A model generated the notes under the pieces. It ran no database searches. It was not told the DNA's origin and saw only the letters and a list, made by a program, of their open reading frames with translations. From JBQTII01 sp052387905 (GTDB lineage: Bacteria; Actinomycetota; Actinomycetes; Sporichthyales; Sporichthyaceae): a stretch of 64,000 bases of DNA. Numbering within the stretch: position 1 is the stretch's first letter; every line of letters starts with the position of its first letter. The position numbers and the translations under genes are program-made. The stretch is from the NCBI GenBank assembly GCA_052387905.1, contig JBQTIR010000037.1, positions 1 to 64,000 on the forward strand. Reading direction: 5' to 3'. Below, in pieces: positions 16,528 through 25,202 of the stretch.

Positions 16528-17162
16528 CACCACGAGTCCTCGACCCGCCGGGTCATCGAACGCAGCCAGAGCACCCCGGCCACGTCGAGAGCGACGCCGA
16601 CGAGCAGGAAGGCGGCACCCGCGGCGCTGGCGCACAAGAAGTTCAGCGGGGACGCCCCGACCATGGCGCCCAGCCCCAGCCCGATCAGCGGCAGGCCGGC
16701 CAACATCCACGCCGTCACCCGCACCCCGGCAAGCTCGGCCTGCACCCGGGTTGCGTGCGTGGCCCGCTCGGTCGCCGCCGCGGCGGCGATCTCCAGGCTC
16801 GCCGCCAGTGACGTGCCGGAGCGTTCCGCGACGCGCCAACAGGCGGCCACGTCCCGCAGGTCCGCTGCCCCCGGCGCTCGCGCCAGGGCGACCAGGGCCC
16901 CGGCGACATCGCCATCGCCGCCGCCGACCCCGGCCAGATGCACCCGCCAGGGTGCCTCCGGCACCGCCTCGGCCGCGGCCACCAACGCGACCCTCGCGGG
17001 CCGGCCGGCCCGCAGTTGTGCCGCCAGGTCAGTCACGAACTCCGCAACCCGGCCTTGCTCGGCCGCGCGCGCTCGGCGCCGCGCCCCGATCCCTCGCTCA
17101 CGCCGAACGGCGGCGACCACGACCAGGCACGTGAGCAGGTGCAGGCACCAGGTCACGAGCAC
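16527..17162 (-). CDS. TadB-like secretion platform protein (GspF family)
   Basis: 211 residues: an N-terminal hydrophobic helix (WCLHLLTCLVVVAAV), a cytosolic helical domain with VTDLAAQLRAGRPARVAL and CWRVAERSGTSLAASLE, then two C-terminal membrane helices. This is the GspF/TadB fold and matches Rv3658c by position. It overlaps the tadA ATPase gene by ten bases and the tadC-like gene by one base. It would couple ATPase action to pilin extraction. Confidence 0.85.
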   Translation of the reverse strand: MLVTWCLHLLTCLVVVAAVRRERGIGARRRARAAEQGRVAEFVTDLAAQLRAGRPARVALVAAAEAVPEAPWRVHLAGVGGGDGDVAGALVALARAPGAADLRDVAACWRVAERSGTSLAASLEIAAAAATERATHATRVQAELAGVRVTAWMLAGLPLIGLGLGAMVGASPLNFLCASAAGAAFLLVGVALDVAGVLWLRSMTRRVEDSW

Positions 17163-18202
17163 TGCGGCACCTGGGCGCCGCGCGCCGCCACGGCACTGGT
17201 CAACACCGCGAGCCCCGGCCCGGCGGCGCAGGTCCCGTCCCGCAGGTCCAGCGCCGTCAGCACCTCGACCAGGTCCTCGGGGCCGCGCCGGACGACCCCG
17301 ATCTCGGCGACGTGGCGCCGTCCGCCGCGTGTGCGGGACAGGTGCACCACGACCTGCACCGCCGCCGCGAGGCGACTGTGCAGGCCGGCGCGGTCCACTC
17401 CAGCCACCGACGCCAGCGCTTCCAGACGAGCCGTCAGATCCGCGATGGCATTGGCGTGCACAGTGCCGGCACCACCGTCATGTCCGGTGTTGAGGGCCGC
17501 GAGCAGGTCGACCACCTCCGCCCCCCGCACCTCACCGACGACAAGGCGGTCCGGCCGCATCCGCAGCCCCTGGCGCACCAGGTCACGGACCGTGATTTCC
17601 CCGGCGCCCTCGACATTGGCCGGGCGGGCTTCCAGCCGCACCACGTGCGGATGGTCGGGATCGAGCTCGCGGGTGTCCTCGACGAGCACCAGCCGTTCCC
17701 GTGGATCGGCCAGGCCCAGCAACGTCGTCAGCACCGTGCTCTTGCCCGTTCCGGCGCCGCCGGTCACCAACATCGACAATCGCGCCGCCACGATCGCCCG
17801 CAGCCACGGTGCTGCAGCCTCGGGGACGGCTCCCACGGCCACCAGCTCCTCGAGGCTGAAGCGCGTGCGGCGCGGAACCCGGAGCGAGAGGGCGGTACCC
17901 CCGACCGCGACCGGCGCGAGCACCGCGTGCACCCGGACCCCGTCCGGGAGCACCGCGTCGGCGAACGGGCGGGCGTCATCGAGGCGCCGCCCGGCCGCGG
18001 CGACCCAGCGTTGGGCCAACAGGCGCACCGCGCGCTCGTCGCCGAAGCGCAATCCGACGCGCTCCAGCCCCTGGCCGCGGTCGACCCAGACCTGGTCGGG
18101 AGCGTTCACCAGGACATCGGTGACCCCCGGCTCGCGCAGCAGTTCGACCAGTGCCTCTCCCGGCCGCACCGCGGCTTCCCGAGGAAGGTCGATCACACTC
18201 AT
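17153..18202 (-). CDS. tadA: Tad/Flp pilus assembly ATPase
   Basis: 349-residue secretion ATPase (VirB11/CpaF family; Rv3659c position). Motifs: Walker A GGAGTGKST, Asp box EDTRELD, Walker B region RPDRLVVGEVRG and the His box GAGTVHAN. The N-terminal domain with PDQVWVDRGQGLERV is the N1D region of this family. It powers assembly of the Flp pilus at the inner membrane. It overlaps the cpaE-like gene by four bases and the tadB gene by ten, a tight operon. Confidence 0.92.
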   Translation of the reverse strand: MSVIDLPREAAVRPGEALVELLREPGVTDVLVNAPDQVWVDRGQGLERVGLRFGDERAVRLLAQRWVAAAGRRLDDARPFADAVLPDGVRVHAVLAPVAVGGTALSLRVPRRTRFSLEELVAVGAVPEAAAPWLRAIVAARLSMLVTGGAGTGKSTVLTTLLGLADPRERLVLVEDTRELDPDHPHVVRLEARPANVEGAGEITVRDLVRQGLRMRPDRLVVGEVRGAEVVDLLAALNTGHDGGAGTVHANAIADLTARLEALASVAGVDRAGLHSRLAAAVQVVVHLSRTRGGRRHVAEIGVVRRGPEDLVEVLTALDLRDGTCAAGPGLAVLTSAVAARGAQVPQCS

Positions 18203-19383
18203 GCCGCCACATCCAGGCAGAGCTCGTCGAGGAAGTCGCTGCAGAAGGACGCCAACGGGCTGCGGTGGCGTCCTCCCGGCGTGTGGCCGCGCTCCAGGTC
18301 GGTCGCGATACCCGGCTCCGGGCGCAGGTACCCGGCCAGCGGCAGACCGAGACTCGACGCCACCAGCGCGGCCGATAGCCGCGAGGGGGACGGTCCGCGC
18401 ACCACCACGCGCAGGTCGATGCGGGGGCCCGCGAGGGAGCGCGCCACCCGGGCCGCGGCGACGGTGGCCCGGAACTCCGCCGGAACCACCAGCAGTACCG
18501 GTCCCCCGACGGCGAGAGCGACCTCCGCCGCCACGTCGGGGTAGCGCGGCAGATCGACGACAACCACGTCACTGCCGGAGCGTCCGGCCTCCAAGGCTGC
18601 GGCCATCGCCGCGCCTGGAACCGTCAGCACGTCGCCGCGGTCCCAGGACAGCAGCTGCAACCCGCCGACGCGGGGCAACGCAGCGCCCCACCAGGCGGTG
18701 TCGGTGTGCGGGACATGACCAACGGCTCCTCCGTCGCCGACCCGGCTGGGCACATGGCCAACGGCTCCTCCGTCGCCGACCCGGCTGGGGACCCCGAGCA
18801 GGTCCGACCAACGGGCGCCGTCGGTGGATTCCTCCCCGAGCACCAGATCCAGGCCGCCGCCGAGCGGATCACCGTCGATGAGCATGCTGCGCAGCCCGCG
18901 CCGACTCGCAGTGGTGGCCAGGGCGACCGCCAGCGTGCTCGCGCCCGCTCCGCCGCGACCGCCGATCACGCAGATCGTCGGCGCGGGCCCGAGCGCCGCA
19001 CCACCCCCGCAGCGGGCGAGTCGCTCACCCACGAATCCGGTCGCCTCGGGCAGGAACACGACCTGCTCCGCCCCCAGCGCGATCGCGGGCTCCCACACCG
19101 ACGCGTCGTCGAGGTCGCTACCGAGCAGGAGTACGCCGGCCCGCCGCGGGAACCGGCGCCGCACTACGTCGCCGGCGAGGTCGGCCCCGACCACCACGAG
19201 TGGTGCAGCCGCCCACCGGGCTCGGGCGGCGCCCACGTCGGCGATGACCTCGATCTCGGTGCCGACCTGGTCGGCGAGCGCCAGCACGTCGTCGAGGGCG
19301 ACCGGGTCGGCGGTGAGCAGCAGGGGCCGCGGTCGGTTGCGGCGCGGACCCGGGCCGCCGGGGGTGATGTCGTGAAGCGTCAT
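18199..19383 (-). CDS. CpaE/Ssd-like P-loop ATPase of the Tad locus
   Basis: 394 residues. An N-terminal receiver-like domain without obvious phospho-acceptor is followed by a MinD/ParA-type ATPase: GGRGGAGASTLA (deviant Walker A), LIDGDPLGGGLDLVLG, and VVVDLPRYPD. Such proteins direct pilus machinery to its site; the M. tuberculosis homologue Rv3660c has been called septum site-determining protein. The coding sequence contains an in-frame tandem duplication of 13 codons (SRVGDGGAVGHVP twice) between the two domains of the ATPase, listed separately. The ATG at 19383 lacks an obvious strong ribosome site. Confidence 0.85.
   Translation of the reverse strand: MTLHDITPGGPGPRRNRPRPLLLTADPVALDDVLALADQVGTEIEVIADVGAARARWAAAPLVVVGADLAGDVVRRRFPRRAGVLLLGSDLDDASVWEPAIALGAEQVVFLPEATGFVGERLARCGGGAALGPAPTICVIGGRGGAGASTLAVALATTASRRGLRSMLIDGDPLGGGLDLVLGEESTDGARWSDLLGVPSRVGDGGAVGHVPSRVGDGGAVGHVPHTDTAWWGAALPRVGGLQLLSWDRGDVLTVPGAAMAAALEAGRSGSDVVVVDLPRYPDVAAEVALAVGGPVLLVVPAEFRATVAAARVARSLAGPRIDLRVVVRGPSPSRLSAALVASSLGLPLAGYLRPEPGIATDLERGHTPGGRHRSPLASFCSDFLDELCLDVAA
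18714..18791. repeat. 39-bp tandem duplication inside the cpaE-like gene
   Basis: Two near-identical 39-base units (18714-18752 and 18753-18791), each beginning CATG and containing GGCTCCTCCGTCGCCGACCC. In the minus-strand frame they encode a repeated SRVGDGGAVGHVP. The period is a multiple of three, so the reading frame is kept. Confidence 0.85.
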
Positions 19384-19537
19384 GCCGTCTCCTGGGTACG
19401 CAGCAGCTGGATGACCTGCACCCTGCGCGGCCCGAGTACCTGGCGTCAGCCCGGAAACGGCGATCTGTGGATAAAAGTGGACGAGCGAGCGCCCTGTGGA
19501 TATCCCACCTCACCCGGCGGCCGCGCCCGTTAACGAG

Positions 19538-19605
19538 GACGGCCCCCGCCGGGGGGGAGAGCGGGGGCCGTCACCACAGTTCGACTCGGGGGGGAGGAGT
19601 CGAAC
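19538..19605 (-). ncRNA. 6C-motif small RNA (B11-like)
   Basis: On the minus strand two stem-loops stand in tandem, each with a run of six or more C in the loop. The first has arms GTTCGACTC/GAGTCGAAC (19605-19597 and 19587-19579) and loop CTCCCCCC-like; the second has arms GACGGCCCCCGC/GCGGGGGCCGTC (19572-19561 and 19549-19538) with a C-rich loop. This is the defining architecture of the actinobacterial 6C RNA. In M. tuberculosis the 6C RNA B11 lies next to Rv3660c, the homologue of the adjacent cpaE-like gene, which strengthens the call. The second hairpin can also act as terminator. The C-rich loops suggest pairing with G-rich mRNA leaders. Confidence 0.85.
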
Positions 19606-20043
19606 CGGGATAGGCACGGTCATTTCGACCGGCAACCCCCATGGTGTACCCGATCTACCCGCCGCGTAAACAGCGCCGGTAGGCAAGTCCGTAAAAACTT
19701 CACCCCATGTGCCCACTGCGCTTCGGGCGTCGGCCACCTATCGTCGCGCAGCGACGCACCGCAGCTACGCACAGCTCACAGAATTCACACCGCGACACAC
19801 CGGGCCGCGGGCAAAGAAGTGCCGCTGACCCCTTCCCCATACCGCGAGAGAGGAGTAGACCTGAGAGCGGTGGAACACCCCGGATCCCCGGTCGCGACGG
19901 AGGTCTGGAGCGCTACACCGCAGCGCCACTCGGGTACCCACGCGGACTACCTGCCCATCTGTGGGCCGTCGCGTCAGGCTTGTCCTGGTCCGGCGATTTG
20001 GAGATTGCACGCCTGGTAGCCCGAGTCGACGCAACCTTCGCGG
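19606..20043. other. Intergenic stretch upstream of the 6C RNA
   Basis: No convincing gene. Open frames here have no recognisable motifs. The part just upstream of the 6C RNA (about 19621-19680) should hold its promoter; TTTACG and TACACC with a 16-base spacer can be read on the minus strand, a modest match only. I found no known riboswitch pattern. Confidence 0.4.
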
Positions 20044-20069
20044 CGGCGCCCCTACAACTAGGGGCGCCG
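20044..20069 (-). terminator. Hairpin after the Rv3662c-like gene
   Basis: Perfect 10-bp stem CGGCGCCCCT (20044-20053) and AGGGGCGCCG (20060-20069) around a 6-base loop, about 30 bases past the stop of the minus-strand gene at 20100. Likely intrinsic terminator. Confidence 0.6.
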
Positions 20070-20099
20070 TTCGCACATTAACCACACAATGACGTCACG

Positions 20100-20873
20100 T
20101 CATTTCTTGGTGCGACTGACCCGGGTACACACCGTCAGGGCATCGGCCGCCGCGAGCTCGACCGAGCGGGCGAAGAAGCACACCCACGCCCCGACCCCCA
20201 GCGGCCCGCCCAGCGCGTAGGCATCCAGCCCGTCGCCGTAGGCGTCGGTGCCGAGGGAGAGGTGGCCGATTTCCGGGGCGATGACGCCGTGCACGTCCAG
20301 ACCGCGCTCGATCAGCACGCACCGCGCCGCGGCCCGGGCGACCAGTCCGTTGCCCCAACTGAACGCCTGCGCCGACATCACCTCGGCGTGGGTGATCGCC
20401 GCGATCACCACCGCGGAGGCGGAGCCCCGCTCGATCACGGCGCCGGCGAGCAAATCCAACCGGGCCGCGGCCCCCGGCGAGGTCAGTCGGCCCAGCGCCT
20501 CCGGTTCGACCGGCCCGTCCGCCGCGGCCAGCGAGTGCAGCCGGGCCAACGCCTGACGGGGAGCAGTGGTCCAGACCTCGCGCAGCGACCCCACCTCGGT
20601 GGAGACCCGGACTGCTCCGCGCGCGATCGGCCCCGCCACCGGGTCGGTGAACGCCTCTCCGCTGCGCAGGGCCGCCAGGTCGACCAGCGCGCCCTCCAGG
20701 GCAGCCGAGGCCCGGGCTCCGCGCAGGGCGGTCTCGGCGATCACCTCATACGGCTGGGTGCGCAACGCCAGGTTGCCCGCCAGTCGGTCCACGGCGGCGC
20801 GGGCGCCGGCCACCGACTCCCCGACCCCAGGCAACGCCTCGATCGCCGCGAAGTGGCCCCCCATCCCGGTCAT
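20100..20873 (-). CDS. Conserved actinobacterial protein (Rv3662c-like), function unknown
   Basis: 257 residues, rich in Ala and helix-forming. The N-terminal region contains ALRTQPYEVIAETALRGARA and ASAALEGALVDLAALRSG, which resembles the start of Fic-type proteins, but no HPFxxGNGR Fic motif is present; the middle has SPGAAARLDLLAGAVIERG. The C-terminal half includes small hydrophobic stretches and GLDAYALGGPLGVGAWVCFFARSV. Length and position match M. tuberculosis Rv3662c, which is uncharacterised. Start could be ATG at 20873 or the second Met three codons later. Confidence 0.75.
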   Translation of the reverse strand: MTGMGGHFAAIEALPGVGESVAGARAAVDRLAGNLALRTQPYEVIAETALRGARASAALEGALVDLAALRSGEAFTDPVAGPIARGAVRVSTEVGSLREVWTTAPRQALARLHSLAAADGPVEPEALGRLTSPGAAARLDLLAGAVIERGSASAVVIAAITHAEVMSAQAFSWGNGLVARAAARCVLIERGLDVHGVIAPEIGHLSLGTDAYGDGLDAYALGGPLGVGAWVCFFARSVELAAADALTVCTRVSRTKK

Positions 20874-20965
20874 GAGGGCAGACGCTACTGCGCACCCGCC
20901 CCTAAGGTGCCCCCACCTGGGCTGTTGCCCGCAGACTGTGCGCGCGCCGAGGGAGGAGGAGCCGC

Positions 20966-22132
20966 ATGGACCTCATCACCGGTGTGCTCGCCCTGCTCGG
21001 CGTTGCCCTGGGGGTCGGGCTCGGAATCCGCCGCTTCGCCCCCGGGAGACGGGACCTGGGCACGAACGCGGACCTGGCCAGCTTCCAGGCCCTGCACCTG
21101 GCCTCGCTGGCCTCTCCCGCGTTGCGAGCCGGACTCACCGTGGCAGGCACCGAAAAGGCCGCCCGCCACTTGCGGACCCTGCTGGGGTCCGAAGCCGTCG
21201 CCATCACCGATGGGCAGCGCCTGCTCGCCTGGGACGGGACCGGCCAGGACGAACTCTCACGCTTCGCGCTCGCCCACGCCGACGAGGTCATGCGCACCGG
21301 GCGCAGCCAGGTCGTGGCTGCCGCCGGCACCAGCACCTCGATCCGCGAGGCGGTGGTCAGTCCGCTGGTCGCCGACGACGCGGTGATCGGGACGCTCGCT
21401 GCCTACGTCGAGCAGTCCTCGGCCGGGCTGATCCGCGCGGTGGACGAGGTCGGGCAGTGGGTGTCCGGGCAACTCGAGCTCGCCGAACTCGACTCGAGCC
21501 GGACCCGTGTTGCCGAGGCCGAGGTGCGTGCGTTGCGCGCCCAGATCTCCCCGCACTTCATCTACAACTCTCTCAACGCGATCGCGTCCTTCGTGCGCAC
21601 GGACCCCGACCGCGCGCGCGAACTGCTCCTGGAATTCGCGGACTTCACCCGATACACCTTCCGCCGATCGGGTGACTTCACCACGCTGGCCGACGAGCTG
21701 CAGGCCATCAACGGCTACCTCAAGCTGGAACGCGCACGTTTCGGGGAACGCCTGCACGTCACGCTGCGAGTCGCCCCGGAGGTCCTGGGGGTCTCGATTC
21801 CGTTCCTGTGCCTGCAGCCACTGGTGGAGAACGCCGTGCGCCACGGGCTGGAGACCAAGGACGGAATCGGGCACGTCACCCTCGAGGCCGAGGACGCCGG
21901 CGCCGACTGCCTGATCAGCATTGAGGACGACGGCGTCGGGATGGCGCCGGAGCGGGTGCGCGCCGCCCTGTCCGGGGAACCGGGCACCGACAGCGTCGGG
22001 CTGGGCAACGTCGACGAGCGCTTGCGGACCCTGTTCGGCGACGGCTACGGCCTGGTCGTGGCCACCGCCCCGGGTGCCGGGACCAAGGTCAGCATGCGGG
22101 TGCCGAAATTCTCCCCGGGGGCGCGGCCATGA
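20966..22132 (+). CDS. LytS-family sensor histidine kinase
   Basis: 388 residues. One N-terminal membrane helix (LITGVLALLGVALGVGLGI), a GAF-like sensory domain (about 60-170: RTLLGSEAVAITDGQRLLAW), then a His_kinase domain with phospho-acceptor His in SPHFIYNSLNAI (about residue 197) and a HATPase with N box LVENAVRHGLE and DDGVGM. This type lacks classical HAMP/HisKA architecture and pairs with LytTR regulators. Strong ribosome site GGAGGAGG precedes ATG 20966. Overlaps the regulator gene by four bases. It may sense a carbon source, since a symporter gene follows in the same operon. Confidence 0.92.
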   Translation: MDLITGVLALLGVALGVGLGIRRFAPGRRDLGTNADLASFQALHLASLASPALRAGLTVAGTEKAARHLRTLLGSEAVAITDGQRLLAWDGTGQDELSRFALAHADEVMRTGRSQVVAAAGTSTSIREAVVSPLVADDAVIGTLAAYVEQSSAGLIRAVDEVGQWVSGQLELAELDSSRTRVAEAEVRALRAQISPHFIYNSLNAIASFVRTDPDRARELLLEFADFTRYTFRRSGDFTTLADELQAINGYLKLERARFGERLHVTLRVAPEVLGVSIPFLCLQPLVENAVRHGLETKDGIGHVTLEAEDAGADCLISIEDDGVGMAPERVRAALSGEPGTDSVGLGNVDERLRTLFGDGYGLVVATAPGAGTKVSMRVPKFSPGARP

Positions 22133-22902
22133 GCGAGCATCCGCCGCTGGTCGTGCTCGTCGTCGACGACGAGGCCCCGGCTCTGTCCGAGCTCGCCTAC
22201 CTGCTGCGCCAGGACCCGCGCATCGCCGCCGTGCACACCGCCGACGGCGCCACCGAGGCACTGCGGGTGTTGGAGGTCGAGCAGGTCGACGGGGTCTTCC
22301 TCGACATTCGCATGCCCGGGCTCTCCGGCCTCGACCTCGCCCGGGTGCTGGCGCGCTTCAAGACCCCGCCGCCGATCGTCTTCGTCACCGCCTTCGACGA
22401 TCACGCGGTGGATGCCTTCGAGCTCAACGCCGTGGACTATGTCCTCAAGCCGATCCGGCCCGAGCGCCTGTCCGAGGCGATCCGACGCATGACGGCGTTG
22501 TTGGAGACCCCGGCGAGCCCGACCGGCTCGCCGGAGGCCGAGGAGATGATCGCGATCGAACTCGGCGGAGTCACGCGGTTCGTCGCGCGCACCGACGTCC
22601 GTTACGTGGAATCGCATGGTGACTATGCCCGCCTGCACACCAAGGACGGCACGCACCTGGTGCGCGTGCCGATGGCGACGTTGGAGGAGCGCTGGGCGGA
22701 CGCCGGCTTCCTGCGCATCCACCGCAGCTATCTCGTCGCGCTCGCGCACGTCACCGAGGTGCACCTCGCGACCGGGCGCGCCAGCGTCCTGCTCGGGACC
22801 GAGGAGCTGGCGGTGAGCCGGCGGCACACCCGAGCCCTGCGCGAGGTTCTGGTGCGCCGGGCCCGCGCCGAGGCCCACCTGGACAGGCAAGGGTATGAAT
22901 GA
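22129..22902 (+). CDS. LytTR-family response regulator
   Basis: 257 residues: receiver domain with DDE acidic pocket (VLVVDDEAP), phospho-acceptor Asp in FLDIRMPGLSG (about residue 58) and Lys in YVLKPIRPE; then a LytTR DNA-binding domain (DVRYVESHGDYARLHT ... FLRIHRSYLVAL ... VSRRHTRALRE). Partner of the preceding LytS kinase. Its likely targets include the downstream small membrane protein and symporter, by analogy with LytS/LytTR pairs such as YpdAB and BtsSR that control carboxylate transporters. Its stop overlaps the next gene start (ATGAATGA). Confidence 0.92.
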   Translation: MSEHPPLVVLVVDDEAPALSELAYLLRQDPRIAAVHTADGATEALRVLEVEQVDGVFLDIRMPGLSGLDLARVLARFKTPPPIVFVTAFDDHAVDAFELNAVDYVLKPIRPERLSEAIRRMTALLETPASPTGSPEAEEMIAIELGGVTRFVARTDVRYVESHGDYARLHTKDGTHLVRVPMATLEERWADAGFLRIHRSYLVALAHVTEVHLATGRASVLLGTEELAVSRRHTRALREVLVRRARAEAHLDRQGYE

Positions 22903-23272
22903 GGGCGAACGGGCGCGCCGGGTGGTGGTCACCAGCCCGCGCACCCGGGCAACGCGCGGGTTGGCTCAACGCGGGGTGCGTGACCTCGACGAGCAGACCA
23001 CGGTCGGCGAGGTGTACCTGCGATCCCTGATGCGCACTCAGTTGCGCCTCGCGCTCTGGGTCTGCGCCGCCGTGGTTGCCGTCGGCGGCGGCCTGCCGCT
23101 GGTCTTCGCCACGTTCCCCAGCACCCGCAGCGCCGAGGTCGCCGGTCTCGGTCTGCCGTGGCTGGTGCTCGGGATCGGGAGCTACCCGGCCCTGCTGGCC
23201 GGCGGGTGGGCCTACGTCCGCGCCGCCGAACGCAACGAGCGCCGGTTCGCCGCACTGGTGGAGCGGCGATGA
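22895..23272 (+). CDS. Small two-helix membrane protein, DUF485-like partner of the symporter
   Basis: 125 residues. Soluble charged N-terminus of about 50 residues, then two hydrophobic helices (LALWVCAAVVAVGGGLPLVFA and LPWLVLGIGSYPALLAGGWAYV) joined by a short loop, and a charged tail NERRFAALVERR. Layout and position, just in front of a sodium:solute symporter, match DUF485 proteins that accompany ActP-type acetate permeases; a clear DUF485 gene precedes the second symporter at 34827. Sequence identity to DUF485 is weak, so the family is inferred from context. Confidence 0.7.
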   Translation: MNEGERARRVVVTSPRTRATRGLAQRGVRDLDEQTTVGEVYLRSLMRTQLRLALWVCAAVVAVGGGLPLVFATFPSTRSAEVAGLGLPWLVLGIGSYPALLAGGWAYVRAAERNERRFAALVERR

Positions 23273-23285
23273 GCACGGGTTCGGC

Positions 23286-25133
23286 GTGAACACCGGCTAC
23301 GGGATCACAGCGGTCACGCTGGTCGTCGTCGCTACCGCCCTGATCGGGGCCTACGGTCTGCGGATCTCGCGCACGACGTCGGACTTCTACGTCGCCTCCC
23401 GCACGGTGTCGCCGCTGTGGAACGCCTCCGCAATCGGCGGTGAGTACCTGTCAGCAGCGAGCTTCCTCGGGGTGGCCGGGCTGATCCTGGCCTACGGCGC
23501 CGACATGCTCTGGTTGCCGGTCGGCTTCACCGGGGGCTACCTGGTGATGCTGGTGCTGGTGGCCGCACCCCTGCGCCGCTCCGGGGTCTACACCCTGCCT
23601 GACTTCACCGAGCTCCGGCTGGGCTCACCGCGGTTGCGGGCGATGTCCAGCGTGCTCGTCGTCGTCATCTGCTGGCTCTACCTGATGCCACAGTTCCAGG
23701 GCGCCGGGCTCACCCTGCGCACCGTCACCGGGGCGCCGGTGTGGGTCGGTGAACTCGTGGTCGTCCTGGTCGTCATCGGCAACGTCGCCGCGGGTGGGAT
23801 GCGCTCGATTACCTTCGTGCAGGCGTTCCAGTACTGGCTCAAGGTCACCGCGATCACGCTGCCGGCAATCTTTCTCTTCCTCGCGTGGCACTCCGATGGC
23901 CGGCCCACCCTCACCGAGGACGAGGAGCCCCGGTTCCGCGAGGCGATCACCGTCACCGCGACGGCCGCGCTGGAGATCCGGGTCTCCGAACCCGTGCGCA
24001 TCCGCGTCAACGGCATGGTCGACGGGCGCGAACTCGCCGGCAAGGGCCTGCGCCTGGGCATCGGCGAGCACACCGTCGCCGAAGGGACCGCGCTGCAGTT
24101 CCCGGCCGGCGCCGTCGCGCCGGTGGCGACCGAGTTGGCGACCAGTACCGATGAGGAGTGGTCGCGTCCGCTCTCCGGGGGACGGGATCATCCGCTTTAC
24201 ACCACGTACTCGCTGATCATCGCGACGCTGCTGGGCACGATGGGCCTGCCGCACATCCTGGTGCGCTTCTACACCAACCCCGACGGTGGCGCGGCCCGTC
24301 GCACGACGTTGCTCGTCATCGGTCTGCTCGGGCTGTTCTACCTGACCCCGACGCTGTTCGGCGCACTCGGGCGTATCTACACCCCGGACCTGCTCACCAC
24401 GGGCCGGGTCGACACGGTGGTGCTCGAGTTGCCGGGGCGGATGATCGGCGGGATCGGCGGGGACTTGCTGTCCGCCCTGGTGACCGCGGGTGCGTTCGCC
24501 GCGTTCCTGTCCACCGCCGCGGGCCTGACGATGGCGGTGGCCGCGGCGCTGACTCAGGATGTCTTCCGCGGCTCGGGCGGGCGGGCGGGCATGGGTCGCG
24601 GCGGGGGGGTGCGCAGCTTTCGCCTGGCCGCGATCCCAGCCGCTGGGATCCCGTTCGTCCTCGCGCTCGCCGCCGGCGACCTCTCCGTTGCCGACGCCGT
24701 AGGCCTTGCCTTCGCGGTGGCGGCCTCCACGTTCTGCCCGCTGCTCGTCCTCGGGGTCTGGTGGGGCGGGCTCTCGCGCACCGGTGCGGCCGCCGGCATG
24801 GCGGTGGGCGGGGTCCTCGCCGGCACCGCCGTCGTCGCCACGATCGTCGGCGGGCCCTTCGAGGGCTGGACCGGGGCTCTGCTCGCCCAACCGGCGGCGA
24901 TCACCGTGCCCGCCGCGTTCGCCGTGATGATCGTCGTCTCATTACTGACGCCCAATCAGGTACCGACCGACGTCCGGCGCATCATGCTGCGCCTGCACGT
25001 CCCGGAATCGCTGTTGGTCAATCGCGCCGACCGAGCGCTCCGCACGGAATCGGCAGCGCTGAACGAGGACCCCGCATACCGTGCGGACATCCAGGATGCC
25101 CGCAGCTCGATGGGCGACGACGGCGTGGAGTGA
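23286..25133 (+). CDS. Sodium:solute symporter (cation/acetate symporter-like) with an extracytoplasmic insert
   Basis: About 615 residues from GTG 23286, the first start that gives a proper membrane beginning (GYGITAVTLVVVATALIGAYG). SSS-family marks: TSDFYVASRTVSP, NASAIGGEYLSAASFLGVAG and GTMGLPHILVRFYTNP. Between the sixth and seventh helices lies an unusual hydrophilic insert of about 90 residues (from TLTEDEEPRFREA to EEWSRPLSGG), probably folded outside. Probable cargo is acetate or a similar small carboxylate. The gene follows the LytS/LytTR pair and a small DUF485-like protein, so regulated uptake is likely. An earlier in-frame Met lies inside the preceding gene and was rejected. Confidence 0.85.
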   Translation: MNTGYGITAVTLVVVATALIGAYGLRISRTTSDFYVASRTVSPLWNASAIGGEYLSAASFLGVAGLILAYGADMLWLPVGFTGGYLVMLVLVAAPLRRSGVYTLPDFTELRLGSPRLRAMSSVLVVVICWLYLMPQFQGAGLTLRTVTGAPVWVGELVVVLVVIGNVAAGGMRSITFVQAFQYWLKVTAITLPAIFLFLAWHSDGRPTLTEDEEPRFREAITVTATAALEIRVSEPVRIRVNGMVDGRELAGKGLRLGIGEHTVAEGTALQFPAGAVAPVATELATSTDEEWSRPLSGGRDHPLYTTYSLIIATLLGTMGLPHILVRFYTNPDGGAARRTTLLVIGLLGLFYLTPTLFGALGRIYTPDLLTTGRVDTVVLELPGRMIGGIGGDLLSALVTAGAFAAFLSTAAGLTMAVAAALTQDVFRGSGGRAGMGRGGGVRSFRLAAIPAAGIPFVLALAAGDLSVADAVGLAFAVAASTFCPLLVLGVWWGGLSRTGAAAGMAVGGVLAGTAVVATIVGGPFEGWTGALLAQPAAITVPAAFAVMIVVSLLTPNQVPTDVRRIMLRLHVPESLLVNRADRALRTESAALNEDPAYRADIQDARSSMGDDGVE

Positions 25134-25202
25134 GCTCCACGAACCGAATCCAGCGCCCAGACCACGAACCACACTTACCGACAGTGGCGTACTGACGATC
25201 CG

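Noticed and set aside
16528..16839. Longer tadC-like start at 16839
   Set aside because: That extension reads tadB in another frame; the TGATG coupling at 16527 gives a normal start.
19606..20043. Possible riboswitch (such as cyclic di-AMP type) or small genes
   Set aside because: I could not match known motifs to the sequence and the open frames look random, so only the 6C RNA and a terminator were called.
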